Positions 26,100 through 34,949 of a DNA stretch of 64,000 nt are shown here, one piece after another; the stretch's first letter is position 1; each line of letters opens with the position of its first letter. A program made the translations under genes and the position numbers. Below the pieces are notes generated by a model. It was not told where the DNA came from. It was given only the letters and a program-made list of their open reading frames with translations, and did no database searches. The DNA is from Synechococcus sp. CS-1325 (GTDB lineage Bacteria; Cyanobacteriota; Cyanobacteriia; PCC-6307; Cyanobiaceae): positions 109,449 through 173,448 of the forward strand of contig JAHLYW010000030.1 in NCBI GenBank assembly GCA_025128135.1, in the 5' to 3' direction.

Positions 26100-26336
26100 A
26101 TGTCCCGGGTCTGCCAACTCACCGGTAAGCGTGCCAACAACGGCATGGCAGTCAGCCATTCCCACGTGCGCACCAAAAAGCTCCAGCAGGTGAACCTGCA
26201 GGAGCGGCGCCTGTGGTGGGCCGAAGGCAACCGCTGGCTGAAGCTGCGTGTTGCCACCAGCACGCTTCGCACCATCCAGAAGAAAGGTCTTGGCGCCTAC
26301 GCCCGCGAACTGGGCATCAACCTCGCCAAGATCTGA
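26100..26336 (+). CDS. rpmB: 50S ribosomal protein L28
   Basis: 78-residue basic ribosomal protein: [27 protein letters not shown], then [34 protein letters not shown]. The N-terminal CxLTGK signature and length match the bacterial L28 family. Start ATG 26100; the frame is open to 26043 but the extra residues are not L28. The 72-bp leader has a GC hairpin CGGGCTCAGCCCG just upstream. Confidence 0.96.
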   Translation: MSRVCQLTGKRANNGMAVSHSHVRTKKLQQVNLQERRLWWAEGNRWLKLRVATSTLRTIQKKGLGAYARELGINLAKI

Positions 26337-26355
26337 TCCGGCCGTTTCTGTAGCC

Positions 26356-26928
26356 GTGAATCGTCGTTCGCTGCTGACAGGTGCCACGGTTCTCGTGGCT
26401 GCTGCCATATGGCGACCTTCTGAGGCCCTGGCCATCGGAGGGGTTTTGCCAGAGCTTGAGCAACCGGCCCCGGATTTTCTTCTGCCTGCCTTCACAGCCA
26501 ATGCAGACGCCCCTACAGAGCTGGCGCTCGCCGACTTCCGGGGTCGCTGGCTGGCACTTTACTTCTACCCCAAGGATTTCACCGGCGGCTGCACGATCGA
26601 GGCACGCGGTTTCCAGAACGACCTGACCCGCTTTCATGCCCTCAACGCTGACGTGGTCGGGATCAGCGCCGATGATCTCAGCGACCATGCCTCCTTCTGC
26701 GACAGTGAAGGTCTGAGCTATCCACTTCTTTCCGACCCCGCCGGGACGGTGAGCCAGCGCTACGGCTCCTGGCTGCCGCCCTATTCCCAGCGCCACAGCT
26801 TTCTGATCGATCCCGATGGAATCCTGCGGGCCCGATGGGTGGCAGTGCGCCCCAACGGCCACAGCCAGGAGCTGCTGAGCGAGCTCAAGCGGCAGCAAAG
26901 CCTCCAGCAGCCGTCCCAGAGCAGCTGA
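26356..26928 (+). CDS. Tat-exported peroxiredoxin (PrxQ/Bcp-type) lacking the usual resolving cysteine
   Basis: 190 residues. The N terminus MNRRSLLTGATVLVAAAIWRP followed by SEALA looks like a twin-arginine signal, so lumen or periplasm is likely. The AhpC/TSA domain has FYPKDFTGGCT with peroxidatic C79, and DPAGTVSQRYGSW and HSFLIDPDGILRARWV. PrxQ proteins usually have a resolving Cys five residues after C79 (CTxEAC); here residue 84 is Arg. C115 (in HASFCDSEG) or an external thiol could resolve instead. The GTG start at 26356 begins the signal peptide directly, 20 bp after rpmB. Confidence 0.85.
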   Translation: MNRRSLLTGATVLVAAAIWRPSEALAIGGVLPELEQPAPDFLLPAFTANADAPTELALADFRGRWLALYFYPKDFTGGCTIEARGFQNDLTRFHALNADVVGISADDLSDHASFCDSEGLSYPLLSDPAGTVSQRYGSWLPPYSQRHSFLIDPDGILRARWVAVRPNGHSQELLSELKRQQSLQQPSQSS

Positions 26929-27017
26929 GCGGGGGGTCGGCAGACCGCCAGGGCCCTTCAGGGAACCATCAACAGACCTCGACATTTCGTTGACTCCTGA
27001 CCCTGGCATCCTTCAGG

Positions 27018-27854
27018 GTGTCAGCAGTTTCTGGTTTGTTTTTTGTGCCCACCAGCATCGCGCTGATCACCAGCATCGTCGTTCCGTTTCTGTTCAAGCT
27101 CGTCGGGGCTGTCGCCCTCTGGATTGCGGGTGGCTGGCTGATCTCCCTGGCCGTGCGTCTGCTGCGCAGCTCCCTGCGCCACAGCAGCCTCGATGCCACG
27201 GTGGTTTCCTATCTGCTCAACATCCTCGCGGCGGTGTTGCGGGTGATCCTGGTGGTGGCGATCCTCGGTTTCTTCGGGATCGAAACGGCCAGCTTCGCCG
27301 CACTCCTGGCCGGTGCCGGTGTGGCGATCGGCGCGGCCTGGAGCGGCATGCTCGGCAACTTCGCCGCAGGCGTCTTCCTGCAGGTGTTCAGGCCGTTCAG
27401 TGTGGGGGACTTCATCACGGCCGCAGGGGTGACCGGCACCGTGGAGGAGATCGGCATGTTTGTGAGCTCCGTTCTCGCCCCGGACAACGTCCGCAACATC
27501 ATTCCGAACGGAAAGCTCTTCAGCGAAACGATTCAGAATTACTCCGTTCACCCCTTTCGTCGGGTCGAACTTGTCGCCCAGCTCGACAACAGCGCTGATG
27601 TGGGGCGGGCTGTGGCACTGCTGAAGGAGGGCCTCCAGCGGATTCCGAATCAATACGAGGGCATGACCGGGGATGTGGAAGTGCTCGAATTCACCGAACG
27701 GGGCCCGAAACTTGCCGTGCGGCCGTACACCCACACCGACCACTACTGGCAGGTTTATTTCGACACCAACCGCATGATCGTCGAGGTGCTCGGCAGCAAC
27801 GGCTTCCCGGTGCCCCGCATTCCCGTTGCCATGGCCGATGTTTCCAGCAACTGA
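27018..27854 (+). CDS. Small-conductance mechanosensitive channel (MscS family)
   Basis: 278 residues. Three membrane segments: VVPFLFKLVGAVALWIAGGWLISL (about 20-43), LNILAAVLRVILVVAILGFFGI (about 67-88) and the pore TM3 FAALLAGAGVAIGAAWSGMLGNFAAGVFLQVFRPFSVGDFI (about 93-133), with the Ala/Gly zipper typical of MscS. The beta domain contains GTVEEIGMFVSSVLAPDNVRNIIPNGKLFSETIQNYS. It protects against hypo-osmotic shock. GTG start. Confidence 0.92.
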   Translation: MSAVSGLFFVPTSIALITSIVVPFLFKLVGAVALWIAGGWLISLAVRLLRSSLRHSSLDATVVSYLLNILAAVLRVILVVAILGFFGIETASFAALLAGAGVAIGAAWSGMLGNFAAGVFLQVFRPFSVGDFITAAGVTGTVEEIGMFVSSVLAPDNVRNIIPNGKLFSETIQNYSVHPFRRVELVAQLDNSADVGRAVALLKEGLQRIPNQYEGMTGDVEVLEFTERGPKLAVRPYTHTDHYWQVYFDTNRMIVEVLGSNGFPVPRIPVAMADVSSN

Positions 27855-27875
27855 ACAGTTGGCCACTCACAACCG

Positions 27876-27974
27876 CTAAGGCGAATCGAAGAATCCCAGG
27901 CTGGCCAGCCACCAGGCGATCGCTCCGAGTGGGATCAGCACGCTGAGCAGGATCTGTAGCTTGACGCGATTCAT
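27876..27974 (-). CDS. Small single-membrane-segment protein, 32 residues
   Basis: The frame reads MNRVKLQILLSVLIPLGAI, then AWWLASLGFFDSP and stop. One hydrophobic helix (about residues 5-27) with a positively charged N terminus and acidic C terminus, like many small photosynthetic-membrane subunits, but I do not recognise the family. It lies 33 bp after csaB on the same strand and could be co-transcribed. A chance frame cannot be excluded, although the amphipathic layout and the start and stop placement in an otherwise empty gap argue for a real gene. Confidence 0.45.
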   Translation of the reverse strand: MNRVKLQILLSVLIPLGAIAWWLASLGFFDSP

Positions 27975-28007
27975 CGGTTTGCAGGCAGCACCGTCGGTGC
28001 GTTGTGG

Positions 28008-29054
28008 TCAGCTGAGGTGGGTCTGCAGCAAGGCACGGTGCACCTGGGTCTGCTGACGGATCTTCTCGATCCTTCCAGCCTGAGGCGGACGATCGACGGC
28101 ATCGTGCCAGCGTGCCGCCAGATCGGCCGCATCAGGCCACTGGCGTTCGATCCCATCCAGATCTGTGCAGGGGCAGCCGATCGATTGCGCGGCAACACGC
28201 ACCTTGGGGTCGTAGCTCAGGGCCGCACAGGGAGCCCCGGAGAGGGCCGCCAGGATCAATCCATGCAGGCGCATCGCCACCACCAGCCCTGCCCTGGCAA
28301 AGCAGGCCATCGCCTGCTCAGGGCGCTCAACCGGCCATTCCTGGCTGCGGGCGACCAGGGATGGCGGCAGCAGCCCCTGCTGGATCAGCTCAGCAAGCAG
28401 TCCATGGTCCTGATCGCGATGGAACGGCAACCAGAGCACGGGGCGATCGAGGCGAGCGGCCAGCCCGTCGATGGCGGCCAGCAGCAACCTCCAACCGGCC
28501 GGCTTCAACAGGGAACTGGAGCGCCAGCACAGCACGATCGCCCCTCCAGACCCCTGCCAGGCCATTGGCGGTAGTGACCAGACCGGATCGCTTCCGACCG
28601 GTGCCTCGGTGCCCCAACCTGCCGCCAGTGCAGCCGACTGTGGATCCCGCCAACTGATCGCTCGCGCTACGGGCAACAGACGCGAGACGAGCCAGCGGCT
28701 GGAGCGGCGCTGCAACGGTCCCAGACCCTGTCCCCAGAGCAGCACTGGCTTGCCCTGCAGACCTGCGCTCACGATCAGGGCGGCGTAGTACAGCAGGCTT
28801 CGGAAGCTGGTGGCGTCCTGCAGCAGGCTGCCTCCGCCGAGCACCAGGGCATCGCAGCCGGCCAGGGCCTGCAACACCGTCTTAAGCCGGCGCCGCGGAC
28901 AGGTGCTGACACCGAAGCGCTGCTCCACTTCGGCCTGGTCATGAGCCGTGACGAGGGGATCGACACCCTCGGGCAACTGCAGCAGCAGCGCCTCGAGCAG
29001 GGCGTCATCGCCAAGGTTGTGCTCGCCGTAGTAGCCGCAGAGCAGGGGCTGCAT
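28008..29054 (-). CDS. csaB: Polysaccharide pyruvyl transferase CsaB
   Basis: 348 residues of the pyruvyl-transferase family, which adds ketal-pyruvate to cell-wall-linked polysaccharides, often anchoring S-layer proteins. Signature segments: CGYYGEHNLGDDALLEAL near residue 6, DALVLGGGSLLQDATSFRSLLYYAALIVSAGLQGKPVLLWGQGLGPLQ near 68, and the C-terminal MRLHGLILAALSGAPCAALSYDPKV near 270 (catalytic-site His and Arg region). Start ATG 29054, with a purine-poor leader. Confidence 0.88.
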   Translation of the reverse strand: MQPLLCGYYGEHNLGDDALLEALLLQLPEGVDPLVTAHDQAEVEQRFGVSTCPRRRLKTVLQALAGCDALVLGGGSLLQDATSFRSLLYYAALIVSAGLQGKPVLLWGQGLGPLQRRSSRWLVSRLLPVARAISWRDPQSAALAAGWGTEAPVGSDPVWSLPPMAWQGSGGAIVLCWRSSSLLKPAGWRLLLAAIDGLAARLDRPVLWLPFHRDQDHGLLAELIQQGLLPPSLVARSQEWPVERPEQAMACFARAGLVVAMRLHGLILAALSGAPCAALSYDPKVRVAAQSIGCPCTDLDGIERQWPDAADLAARWHDAVDRPPQAGRIEKIRQQTQVHRALLQTHLS

Positions 29055-29124
29055 AGGAGGGGGGAGTGGCAGCGCTGCCGGCCCAGGCTCCGTACATTAC
29101 GGATCACCCAGGGCACCGCCAGCC

Positions 29125-29430
29125 ATGCACGCCCTCTCTCTGCCCACCTGGTGGATCCACATCGCTTCGGTGATCGAGTGGAGCCTGGCGATCGTGGCAG
29201 TGGTGCACTGGGGGGAGCGGCAACGGGAGAGGGAATGGCGCTGGATCGCCCTGGCGATGCTGCCTGCCCTGATCAGCGCGATGGCTGCCTGCACCTGGCA
29301 TCTGTTCGACAACCCTGATCAGCTCAAGGGGCTGGTGGTGCTGCAGGCGTTCACCACCCTGATCGGCAACGGCGCCCTGGCCGCCGCCGCCTGGAATCTG
29401 CTGCCGGCAGAGGGGGAGAAAGGAGCATGA
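29125..29430 (+). CDS. DUF2499 (Ycf49-like) membrane protein
   Basis: 101 residues with about three hydrophobic helices: LPTWWIHIASVIEWSLAIVAVVHWG near residue 6, WIALAMLPALISAMAACTWHLFDN near 40, and the C-terminal LQAFTTLIGNGALAAAAW. The family is found in cyanobacteria and plastids (Ycf49) with no assigned role. It overlaps the next gene by ATGA, so the two are co-translated. Confidence 0.82.
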   Translation: MHALSLPTWWIHIASVIEWSLAIVAVVHWGERQREREWRWIALAMLPALISAMAACTWHLFDNPDQLKGLVVLQAFTTLIGNGALAAAAWNLLPAEGEKGA

Positions 29431-29786
29431 GCGGGATCATCGCCAGCACCGGTGGTTGGCTGCTGGAGCCTCTGGCCACCCTGGACCCCGGTCCGTTGTT
29501 CGTGCTTTCGCTGCTGCCCTACCTGGCCTTTCTGCGCTGGGCCGGCCGCAGCGGGCGGATGCCCAAGCTCGCCCTGCGGGGGTTCCAGTTCACCTTGGTG
29601 TTCGTCGCCGTCACGATCGTGGCGGCGGTGATCGCCCAGCAGCAGTTCGGCCGACAACTCGCCGATGTGGATGGCCTCCATGGTGGCGCCGAAGCGTTCC
29701 TCACCATCGGCAACCTGATGATCCTGCTCGGTTTCCGTCAGCCCCCAGGCCACGGCGCCGACACTCCCGACCAGCCGGACCCCTGA
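29427..29786 (+). CDS. DUF3593 membrane protein
   Basis: 119 residues with two or three hydrophobic segments: LDPGPLFVLSLLPYLAFLRW near residue 19 and LALRGFQFTLVFVAVTIVAAVIA near 49, then ADVDGLHGGAEAFLTIGNLMILLGFR. This matches DUF3593, conserved in cyanobacteria and plants and regularly paired with DUF2499. Function unknown; a shared membrane complex with its partner is plausible. Confidence 0.8.
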   Translation: MSGIIASTGGWLLEPLATLDPGPLFVLSLLPYLAFLRWAGRSGRMPKLALRGFQFTLVFVAVTIVAAVIAQQQFGRQLADVDGLHGGAEAFLTIGNLMILLGFRQPPGHGADTPDQPDP

Positions 29787-29790
29787 GCCG

Positions 29791-30906
29791 ATGAGCCTCT
29801 TTCTGCGCTCGCTGCTGAGCCATCTCCTGCTCAGCGTGGCCGTGGCGGCGATGGGCTTGCCTGCCCAGGCCGAATCCCTGCCGGTGCTGCGGGTGGGGGT
29901 GACCGATGGATCCCAGCCCTGCAGCTTTCGGGAGGGGGGCATCTGGCGTGGCCTGGCGGTGGATCTGTGGAGCCGGATCGCCACCGAGGAAGCCCTGCCC
30001 TATGTGATCAAGGCCCAGCCGGACACCAGGGCCCTGCTTCAGGCTGTGCAGAGCGGAGAGATCGACCTTGCCGTCGGCTGCCTGAACGTTTCGCCGGAGC
30101 GGTTGCAGCGGGTTCGCTTCACGCTCCCCTTCCAGGAAGGTGGTCAGGCCGTGCTGGTGCAGCGCAGCCGGATCGACGTGGGCCGCGCCATCCTGCTCTC
30201 CCTGTTCAGTCCCGATCTGCTTCGCCTGCTTGGCGGCTTCCTGGCGGCAACAGCTGTGGTGAGCATCGCCCTCTGGCGAATCGAAGGCCTTGGCCGCCAG
30301 CCCAGCACCGAACGCGACGGGCAACGGCGTTCGTTCGCCAGGCTGTTCCAGATCCTGGCGACCGGGCCTGGCACCAATACCGTCGCCCAGACCACCCGCG
30401 GCCACAGCCTGGTGCTGGTGAGTTACCTGATCCGCATTGTCTCGGCATCGCTGTTGGTCAGCTTCGTGACCCTCAATGTGGTGCGGCAGCCCCAGTTCGG
30501 CGGCAAGGAGGCGATCCGCTCCATTGACGATCTCGCCGGCCTGCGGGTGGCGGCCAGACGAGGCAGCGTCAGCGAGGAACTGCTCAAGAAGCTCAACCGG
30601 GCAGGCGCCAGCCCACCGGTGCGAATCCTCCCCCTCCAGACGATCGAGCAGGGGGGGCGCCTGCTGCTCAACGATCAGGCCGACGCGATGCTGGCCGACG
30701 AACTCCAGCTGGAGTACCTCAGCGGCCAGTTGGCGGGTGCCCGCCTCGATCGGGTACTGCGCGGCATCAGAACCGAATCCCAGGCGTTCGCCCTGGCGCC
30801 AGAGCTGCCGGAGGGGATCGTTGAGCGGATCGATCTGCGCATCAGCGAACTCAAGCGCAATGGTGTGGTGGCGGAGCTGCGTCGCAACGCGCTCAGCGCC
30901 CGATGA
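29791..30906 (+). CDS. GluR0-like ligand-gated ion channel / periplasmic-binding fusion with atypical pore
   Basis: 371 residues. A signal peptide (1-28) is followed by an SBP3 ligand-binding lobe interrupted by a channel, the layout of prokaryotic glutamate receptors. S1 is about 31-130 (RVGVTDGSQPCSF, GLAVDLWSRIA, GEIDLAVGCLNVSPERLQRVRFTLPF); TM1 about 141-163; pore loop about 183-200 (FARLFQILATGPGTNTVAQ); TM2 about 206-230; S2 about 240-365 (SIDDLAGLRVAARRGSV, DAMLADELQLEYL). GluR0 has a TVGYG filter; here the equivalent place reads TGPGTN. It lies 4 bp after DUF3593. Confidence 0.72.
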   Translation: MSLFLRSLLSHLLLSVAVAAMGLPAQAESLPVLRVGVTDGSQPCSFREGGIWRGLAVDLWSRIATEEALPYVIKAQPDTRALLQAVQSGEIDLAVGCLNVSPERLQRVRFTLPFQEGGQAVLVQRSRIDVGRAILLSLFSPDLLRLLGGFLAATAVVSIALWRIEGLGRQPSTERDGQRRSFARLFQILATGPGTNTVAQTTRGHSLVLVSYLIRIVSASLLVSFVTLNVVRQPQFGGKEAIRSIDDLAGLRVAARRGSVSEELLKKLNRAGASPPVRILPLQTIEQGGRLLLNDQADAMLADELQLEYLSGQLAGARLDRVLRGIRTESQAFALAPELPEGIVERIDLRISELKRNGVVAELRRNALSAR

Positions 30907-30992
30907 GCAAGCCGGCCCTCCGGTGAACAAGTCTTAAGGAGTGGTGATGGCAGGGATGTTCCCCCGGAAGATGGGTCGTTGGTTACTGATCC

Positions 30993-31253
30993 ATGATGAT
31001 CGCTCCGCTTCTGGCTCTGGCCCCCGCCACGATCGCCTGGTCACCGAAGGTGGCCCTGGTGATGATCGTCTGCAACGTGATTGCCATCGCGATCGGTAAG
31101 GCCACCATCAAATACCCATCCGAGGGTGCCGCCATGCCCAATCCTTCCTTCTTCGGGGGCTTCGGCATCGGCGCGGTGCTGGGCACCACCAGCCTTGGTC
31201 ACATTTTCGGCATCGGTGCCATCCAGGGCCTCGCCTCCCGCGGCGTGCTCTGA
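30993..31253 (+). CDS. psaK: Photosystem I subunit PsaK
   Basis: 86-residue peripheral PSI subunit with two membrane helices. The sequence has TIAWSPKVALVMIVCNVIAIAIGKATIKYPSEG near residue 13 and the family hallmark FFGGFGIGAVLGTTSLGHIFGIGAI near 53. PsaK binds antenna chlorophyll and has been linked to energy transfer from phycobilisomes and to high-light responses. Two consecutive ATGs (30993, 30996) offer starts. A terminator follows at once. Confidence 0.95.
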   Translation: MMIAPLLALAPATIAWSPKVALVMIVCNVIAIAIGKATIKYPSEGAAMPNPSFFGGFGIGAVLGTTSLGHIFGIGAIQGLASRGVL

Positions 31254-31273
31254 ATCTCCGCAACCTGTTGGAC

Positions 31274-31304
31274 TGGACCGGGGCACGCGCCTCGGTCCAT
31301 TTTT
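31274..31304 (+). terminator. Intrinsic terminator of psaK
   Basis: TGGACCG (31274-31280) pairs with CGGTCCA (31293-31299), extended by GGC/GCC, and is followed by a T run at 31300-31304. It lies 21 bp past the psaK stop, before the convergent dxs gene. Confidence 0.85.
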
Positions 31305-31345
31305 ATGGGCGGTTGCTCTGTGGGTCGAATCCCACCAGGCGCCGA

Positions 31346-33256
31346 TCAGACGACCAGCGGCTGGCGCTGGAGGCCAAGGGCAAAACGCTGACGGATGCGG
31401 TCTGCCATCTGACCAGGGGTGAGAGCCAGGGAGAGCTTGCTCTGGGCAGGGCTGGCGTGATCCACCAGTTGATCGGGAATGCCGATCCGCAGCACCGGAA
31501 CAAGAACATCGTGGTCATTGAGGGCTTCGACAACAGCAGAGCCGAAGCCGCCCGGCAGGGCACCCTCTTCCATCGTCACCACCCGACCGATGCGACGGGC
31601 CAGGGGCACGATCAGTGACTCATCCAGTGGCCGCAGGAAGCGGGCGTTCACCACCGCCGCCCTGACACCCTCTTCCTGCAGCAGGCCGGCGGTGGCCATC
31701 GCCGGAGACACCATGGCCCCATAGGCCACGATCAACACGTCATCGCCGTCGGCGAGCTGCTCTCCCCGACCGATCTCAAGAGGTTCCCAGCCTTCCTCGG
31801 CCAGGGGCACGCCTTCGCCTTCGCCACGGGGGAAACGAATCGCACAAGGTCCGCTGTGGCCGATCGAGGTGACCAGCATCCTCTGGAGCTCGGCCTCGTC
31901 CTTGGGAGCCATCACCGTGAAATTGGGAATGGCCCTGAGGTAGCTGATGTCGTACTGGCCCTGGTGGGTGGGGCCATCGGCACCGACGATGCCGGCCCGG
32001 TCAAGCACGAAGGTGACGGCAAGATTCTGGATGCCCACATCGTGAATGAGCTGATCGAAGGCACGCTGCAGAAACGTGCTGTAGATCGCCACCACAGGCT
32101 TGAGCCCAGCCGTGGCCATGCCCGCCGCCATCGTGACGGCGTGCTGCTCAGCGATGCCCACATCGAAATACTGGTGCGGCAGGGCCTTTTCGAGCAGATC
32201 CAGGCCGGTGCCGGTGGCCATGGCCGCCGTGATCCCGACCACGGTGGGATCGTGCTCACAGAGCTTCACCAGGGTCTGGCCGAACACCTTGCTGTAACTG
32301 GGTGGTTTCGGCTTGCTGGAGGGGAAGGCCTTGCCGGTCTTGAGGTCAAAGGCCGACTGGGCGTGGTAACCCACCTGATCCGCTTCGGCATAGGGATAAC
32401 CCTTGCCCTTTGTGGTGGCCACATGCACGAGCACAGGGCCCTCACAGCGATGGGCCGCCTGGAAGGTGCGCACCATGTCGGCGATGTCATGGCCGTCCAC
32501 CGGACCCATGTACGTGAAGCCCAGCTCCTCGAACACCGCACCCACCTTGGGCACCGAGAGACGCTTCATGCTCTCCTTGAGGGTTTTGAGTTCCGCCGGA
32601 AGCTCACCGTGCAGGAATGGCAGATGCTTGACGGCCTCTTCGGCACTGCCGGAGAGGAACTGGAGGGGGGGGCTCAACCGCATGCGGTTGAGGTAGGTGG
32701 ACAGGGCTCCCACAGGGGGTGAGATCGACATGTCGTTGTCGTTCAACACCACCAGCAAGCGGGTTTTCGGCAGGTGGCCGGCGTGATTGATCGCCTCCAG
32801 GGCCATTCCACCGGTGAGGGCACCGTCGCCGATCACCGCCACGCAGCGGAAGTCTTCACCGCGGCGGTCGCGGGCCAGAGCCATGCCGAGGGCCGCCGAA
32901 ATGCTGGTGGAGGCATGGCCGGCGCCGAAATGGTCGAAGCGGCTCTCGCTGCGCTTCAGGTAACCAGCCACCCCGCCCTGCTGACGAAGCGTATGGAACT
33001 GGCTGTAGCGGCCGGTGATCAGCTTGTGGGGGTAGGCCTGATGGCCGACGTCCCAGACAACCCGATCGGTGTCGAGGTCGAGGGTCTGATAGAGAGCCAG
33101 GGTGAGCTCCACCACCCCCAGACCCGGACCCAGGTGACCGCCACTGGTGGAAACCACCTCCAGATGCTTTTCACGGATCTCGCGGGCGACGACCTCGAGT
33201 TCGCCGATGCTCAAGCCATGCAATTGGTTGGGATGGCTCAGCTCACTGAGGTGCAT
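31346..33256 (-). CDS. dxs: 1-deoxy-D-xylulose-5-phosphate synthase
   Basis: 636-residue thiamine-diphosphate enzyme that joins pyruvate and glyceraldehyde-3-phosphate in the first step of the MEP isoprenoid pathway, which feeds carotenoids, chlorophyll phytol and quinones. N-terminal: [19 protein letters not shown] near residue 38, [21 protein letters not shown] near 110, ThDP motif [20 protein letters not shown]...NDNDMSIS near 140-175. Middle: [23 protein letters not shown] near 370 with the catalytic Glu. C-terminal: [24 protein letters not shown]. Convergent with psaK, divergent from ilvA. Confidence 0.96.
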   Translation of the reverse strand: MHLSELSHPNQLHGLSIGELEVVAREIREKHLEVVSTSGGHLGPGLGVVELTLALYQTLDLDTDRVVWDVGHQAYPHKLITGRYSQFHTLRQQGGVAGYLKRSESRFDHFGAGHASTSISAALGMALARDRRGEDFRCVAVIGDGALTGGMALEAINHAGHLPKTRLLVVLNDNDMSISPPVGALSTYLNRMRLSPPLQFLSGSAEEAVKHLPFLHGELPAELKTLKESMKRLSVPKVGAVFEELGFTYMGPVDGHDIADMVRTFQAAHRCEGPVLVHVATTKGKGYPYAEADQVGYHAQSAFDLKTGKAFPSSKPKPPSYSKVFGQTLVKLCEHDPTVVGITAAMATGTGLDLLEKALPHQYFDVGIAEQHAVTMAAGMATAGLKPVVAIYSTFLQRAFDQLIHDVGIQNLAVTFVLDRAGIVGADGPTHQGQYDISYLRAIPNFTVMAPKDEAELQRMLVTSIGHSGPCAIRFPRGEGEGVPLAEEGWEPLEIGRGEQLADGDDVLIVAYGAMVSPAMATAGLLQEEGVRAAVVNARFLRPLDESLIVPLARRIGRVVTMEEGALPGGFGSAVVEALNDHDVLVPVLRIGIPDQLVDHASPAQSKLSLALTPGQMADRIRQRFALGLQRQPLVV

Positions 33257-33353
33257 GCCCCGCCCCGTTCTTTGATGATCAATCTACGGCTTCCATCGAA
33301 AGGTGCGGGCCCGGCCAAGACTGAGCCGCTGCACCTGTTGCCACACTGATCCG

Positions 33354-34916
33354 ATGGACAATTATCTGCAGCGCATCCTGCGGGCCAGGGTCTACGACGT
33401 GGCGATCGAGTCGCCGCTTGAACTCGCCCCCAACCTCTCGCAGCGTCTGGGCAACTCTGTGTTGCTCAAACGGGAGGATCTGCAGTCGGTGTTCTCGTTC
33501 AAGCTGCGGGGGGCCTACAACCGCATGGTGCAGCTCTCGCCCGCCGAACTGGCCCGGGGCGTGATCGCTGCCAGTGCCGGCAACCATGCCCAGGGCGTTG
33601 CCCTGGCCGCCGGCAAGCTCGGCTGCCGGGCGGTGATCGTGATGCCACTCACCACCCCGGAGATGAAGGTGCGGGCCGTGGCGGCCCGCGGCGCCGAGGT
33701 GGTGCTGCACGGTGACACCTATGACGAGGCCCATGACGAGGCCCGCCGCCTTGAAGCCAGCGGCGGCATGACCTTCATCCACCCCTTCGACGATCCGGAC
33801 GTGATCGCCGGCCAGGGCACGATCGGTCTGGAGATCCTGCGCCAGGCCTCGCCGCCGCCTGACGCGATCTATGTGGCCGTCGGTGGTGGCGGTCTGATCG
33901 CCGGCATCGCCGCCTACGTCAAGAATGTCTGGCCCGAGGTGGAGATCATCGGGGTGGAGCCGGTGGACGCTGACGCGATGACCCGCTCCCTGGCTGCGGG
34001 GGAGCGGGTCAGCCTGCCGGAAGTGGGATTGTTCGCCGATGGCGTGGCCGTCCGCCAGGTGGGGGTGCACACGTTCGCCCTGGCCCAGCGCTATGTCGAT
34101 GCCATGGTGACCGTGGGCACCGATGAGATCTGCGCGGCGATCAAGGACGTTTTCGAGGACACCCGTTCGATCCTGGAGCCGGCCGGTGCCCTCGCTGTGG
34201 CCGGAATGAAAGTCGACGTGCAGCGGCGCGGCCTGAAGGGGCGCACCCTGGTGGCGGTGGCCTGCGGCGCCAACATGAACTTCGCCCGTCTGCGGTTCGT
34301 GGCTGAACGGGCCGAACTGGGCGAGGAGCGCGAAGCGATGCTCGCCGTGGAGATTCCCGAGCGCACCGGCAGCCTGCGCCGGCTCTGCGAGCAGCTGGGC
34401 CAGCGCAGCCTCACCGAGTTCAGCTACCGGATGGCCGACCCCAACGTGGCCCATATCTTTTTAGGGGTGCAGATCAGTGGTCGCGACGACACGGAAAGCC
34501 TGATCGAGCAGCTCAGGGCCGCGGGTTTTCCCTGCCTCGACCTCAGCGGCAACGAACTGGCCAAGCTCCACCTGCGCCACATGGTGGGGGGCCGGCTGCC
34601 CCTTGGCGCGGCACCGCAGAAGACCGGCAGCGGCCTGGAGTTGCTCTATCGCTTCGAGTTTCCAGAACGACCCGGCGCCTTGATGACCTTCCTGACCGCC
34701 CTGCATCCCAACTGGACGATCAGCATCTTCCACTACCGCAACCAGGGTGGTGACGTGGGACGGATCGTGGTCGGGGTGCAGGTCGCGGCCGAGGATCGCC
34801 AGGCCTGGCAGGACTTTCTCGACGGCCTGGGCTATCGCCACTGGGATGAATCCGCCAACCCCGCCTACCGGCTGTTCCTCGGGGCGGCCCACAGTCCACT
34901 GCCCGCTCTGGCCTGA
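33354..34916 (+). CDS. ilvA: Threonine ammonia-lyase, biosynthetic (IlvA)
   Basis: PLP enzyme that deaminates threonine to 2-oxobutanoate, first step of isoleucine synthesis; 520 residues from ATG 33354. PLP lysine in REDLQSVFSFKLRGAYNRM near residue 51, SAGNHAQGVALAA near 82, phosphate loop VAVGGGGLIAGIA near 178. The C-terminal half has two ACT-like regulatory domains (about 330-510: MLAVEIPERTGSLRRLCEQLG and YRFEFPERPGALMTFLTAL), as expected for the isoleucine-inhibited form. Confidence 0.95.
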   Translation: MDNYLQRILRARVYDVAIESPLELAPNLSQRLGNSVLLKREDLQSVFSFKLRGAYNRMVQLSPAELARGVIAASAGNHAQGVALAAGKLGCRAVIVMPLTTPEMKVRAVAARGAEVVLHGDTYDEAHDEARRLEASGGMTFIHPFDDPDVIAGQGTIGLEILRQASPPPDAIYVAVGGGGLIAGIAAYVKNVWPEVEIIGVEPVDADAMTRSLAAGERVSLPEVGLFADGVAVRQVGVHTFALAQRYVDAMVTVGTDEICAAIKDVFEDTRSILEPAGALAVAGMKVDVQRRGLKGRTLVAVACGANMNFARLRFVAERAELGEEREAMLAVEIPERTGSLRRLCEQLGQRSLTEFSYRMADPNVAHIFLGVQISGRDDTESLIEQLRAAGFPCLDLSGNELAKLHLRHMVGGRLPLGAAPQKTGSGLELLYRFEFPERPGALMTFLTALHPNWTISIFHYRNQGGDVGRIVVGVQVAAEDRQAWQDFLDGLGYRHWDESANPAYRLFLGAAHSPLPALA

Positions 34917-34949
34917 GCCGGAACGGCTGCGGTACCTTGCCGGGAAGCC

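Noticed and set aside
31310-31345. Possible tRNA 3' end: a GTGGG/CCCAC stem around TCGAAT followed by AGGCGCC
   Set aside because: The T loop is one base short, and no D arm, anticodon arm or matching 5' acceptor strand lies upstream. I treat it as chance or a very old remnant.
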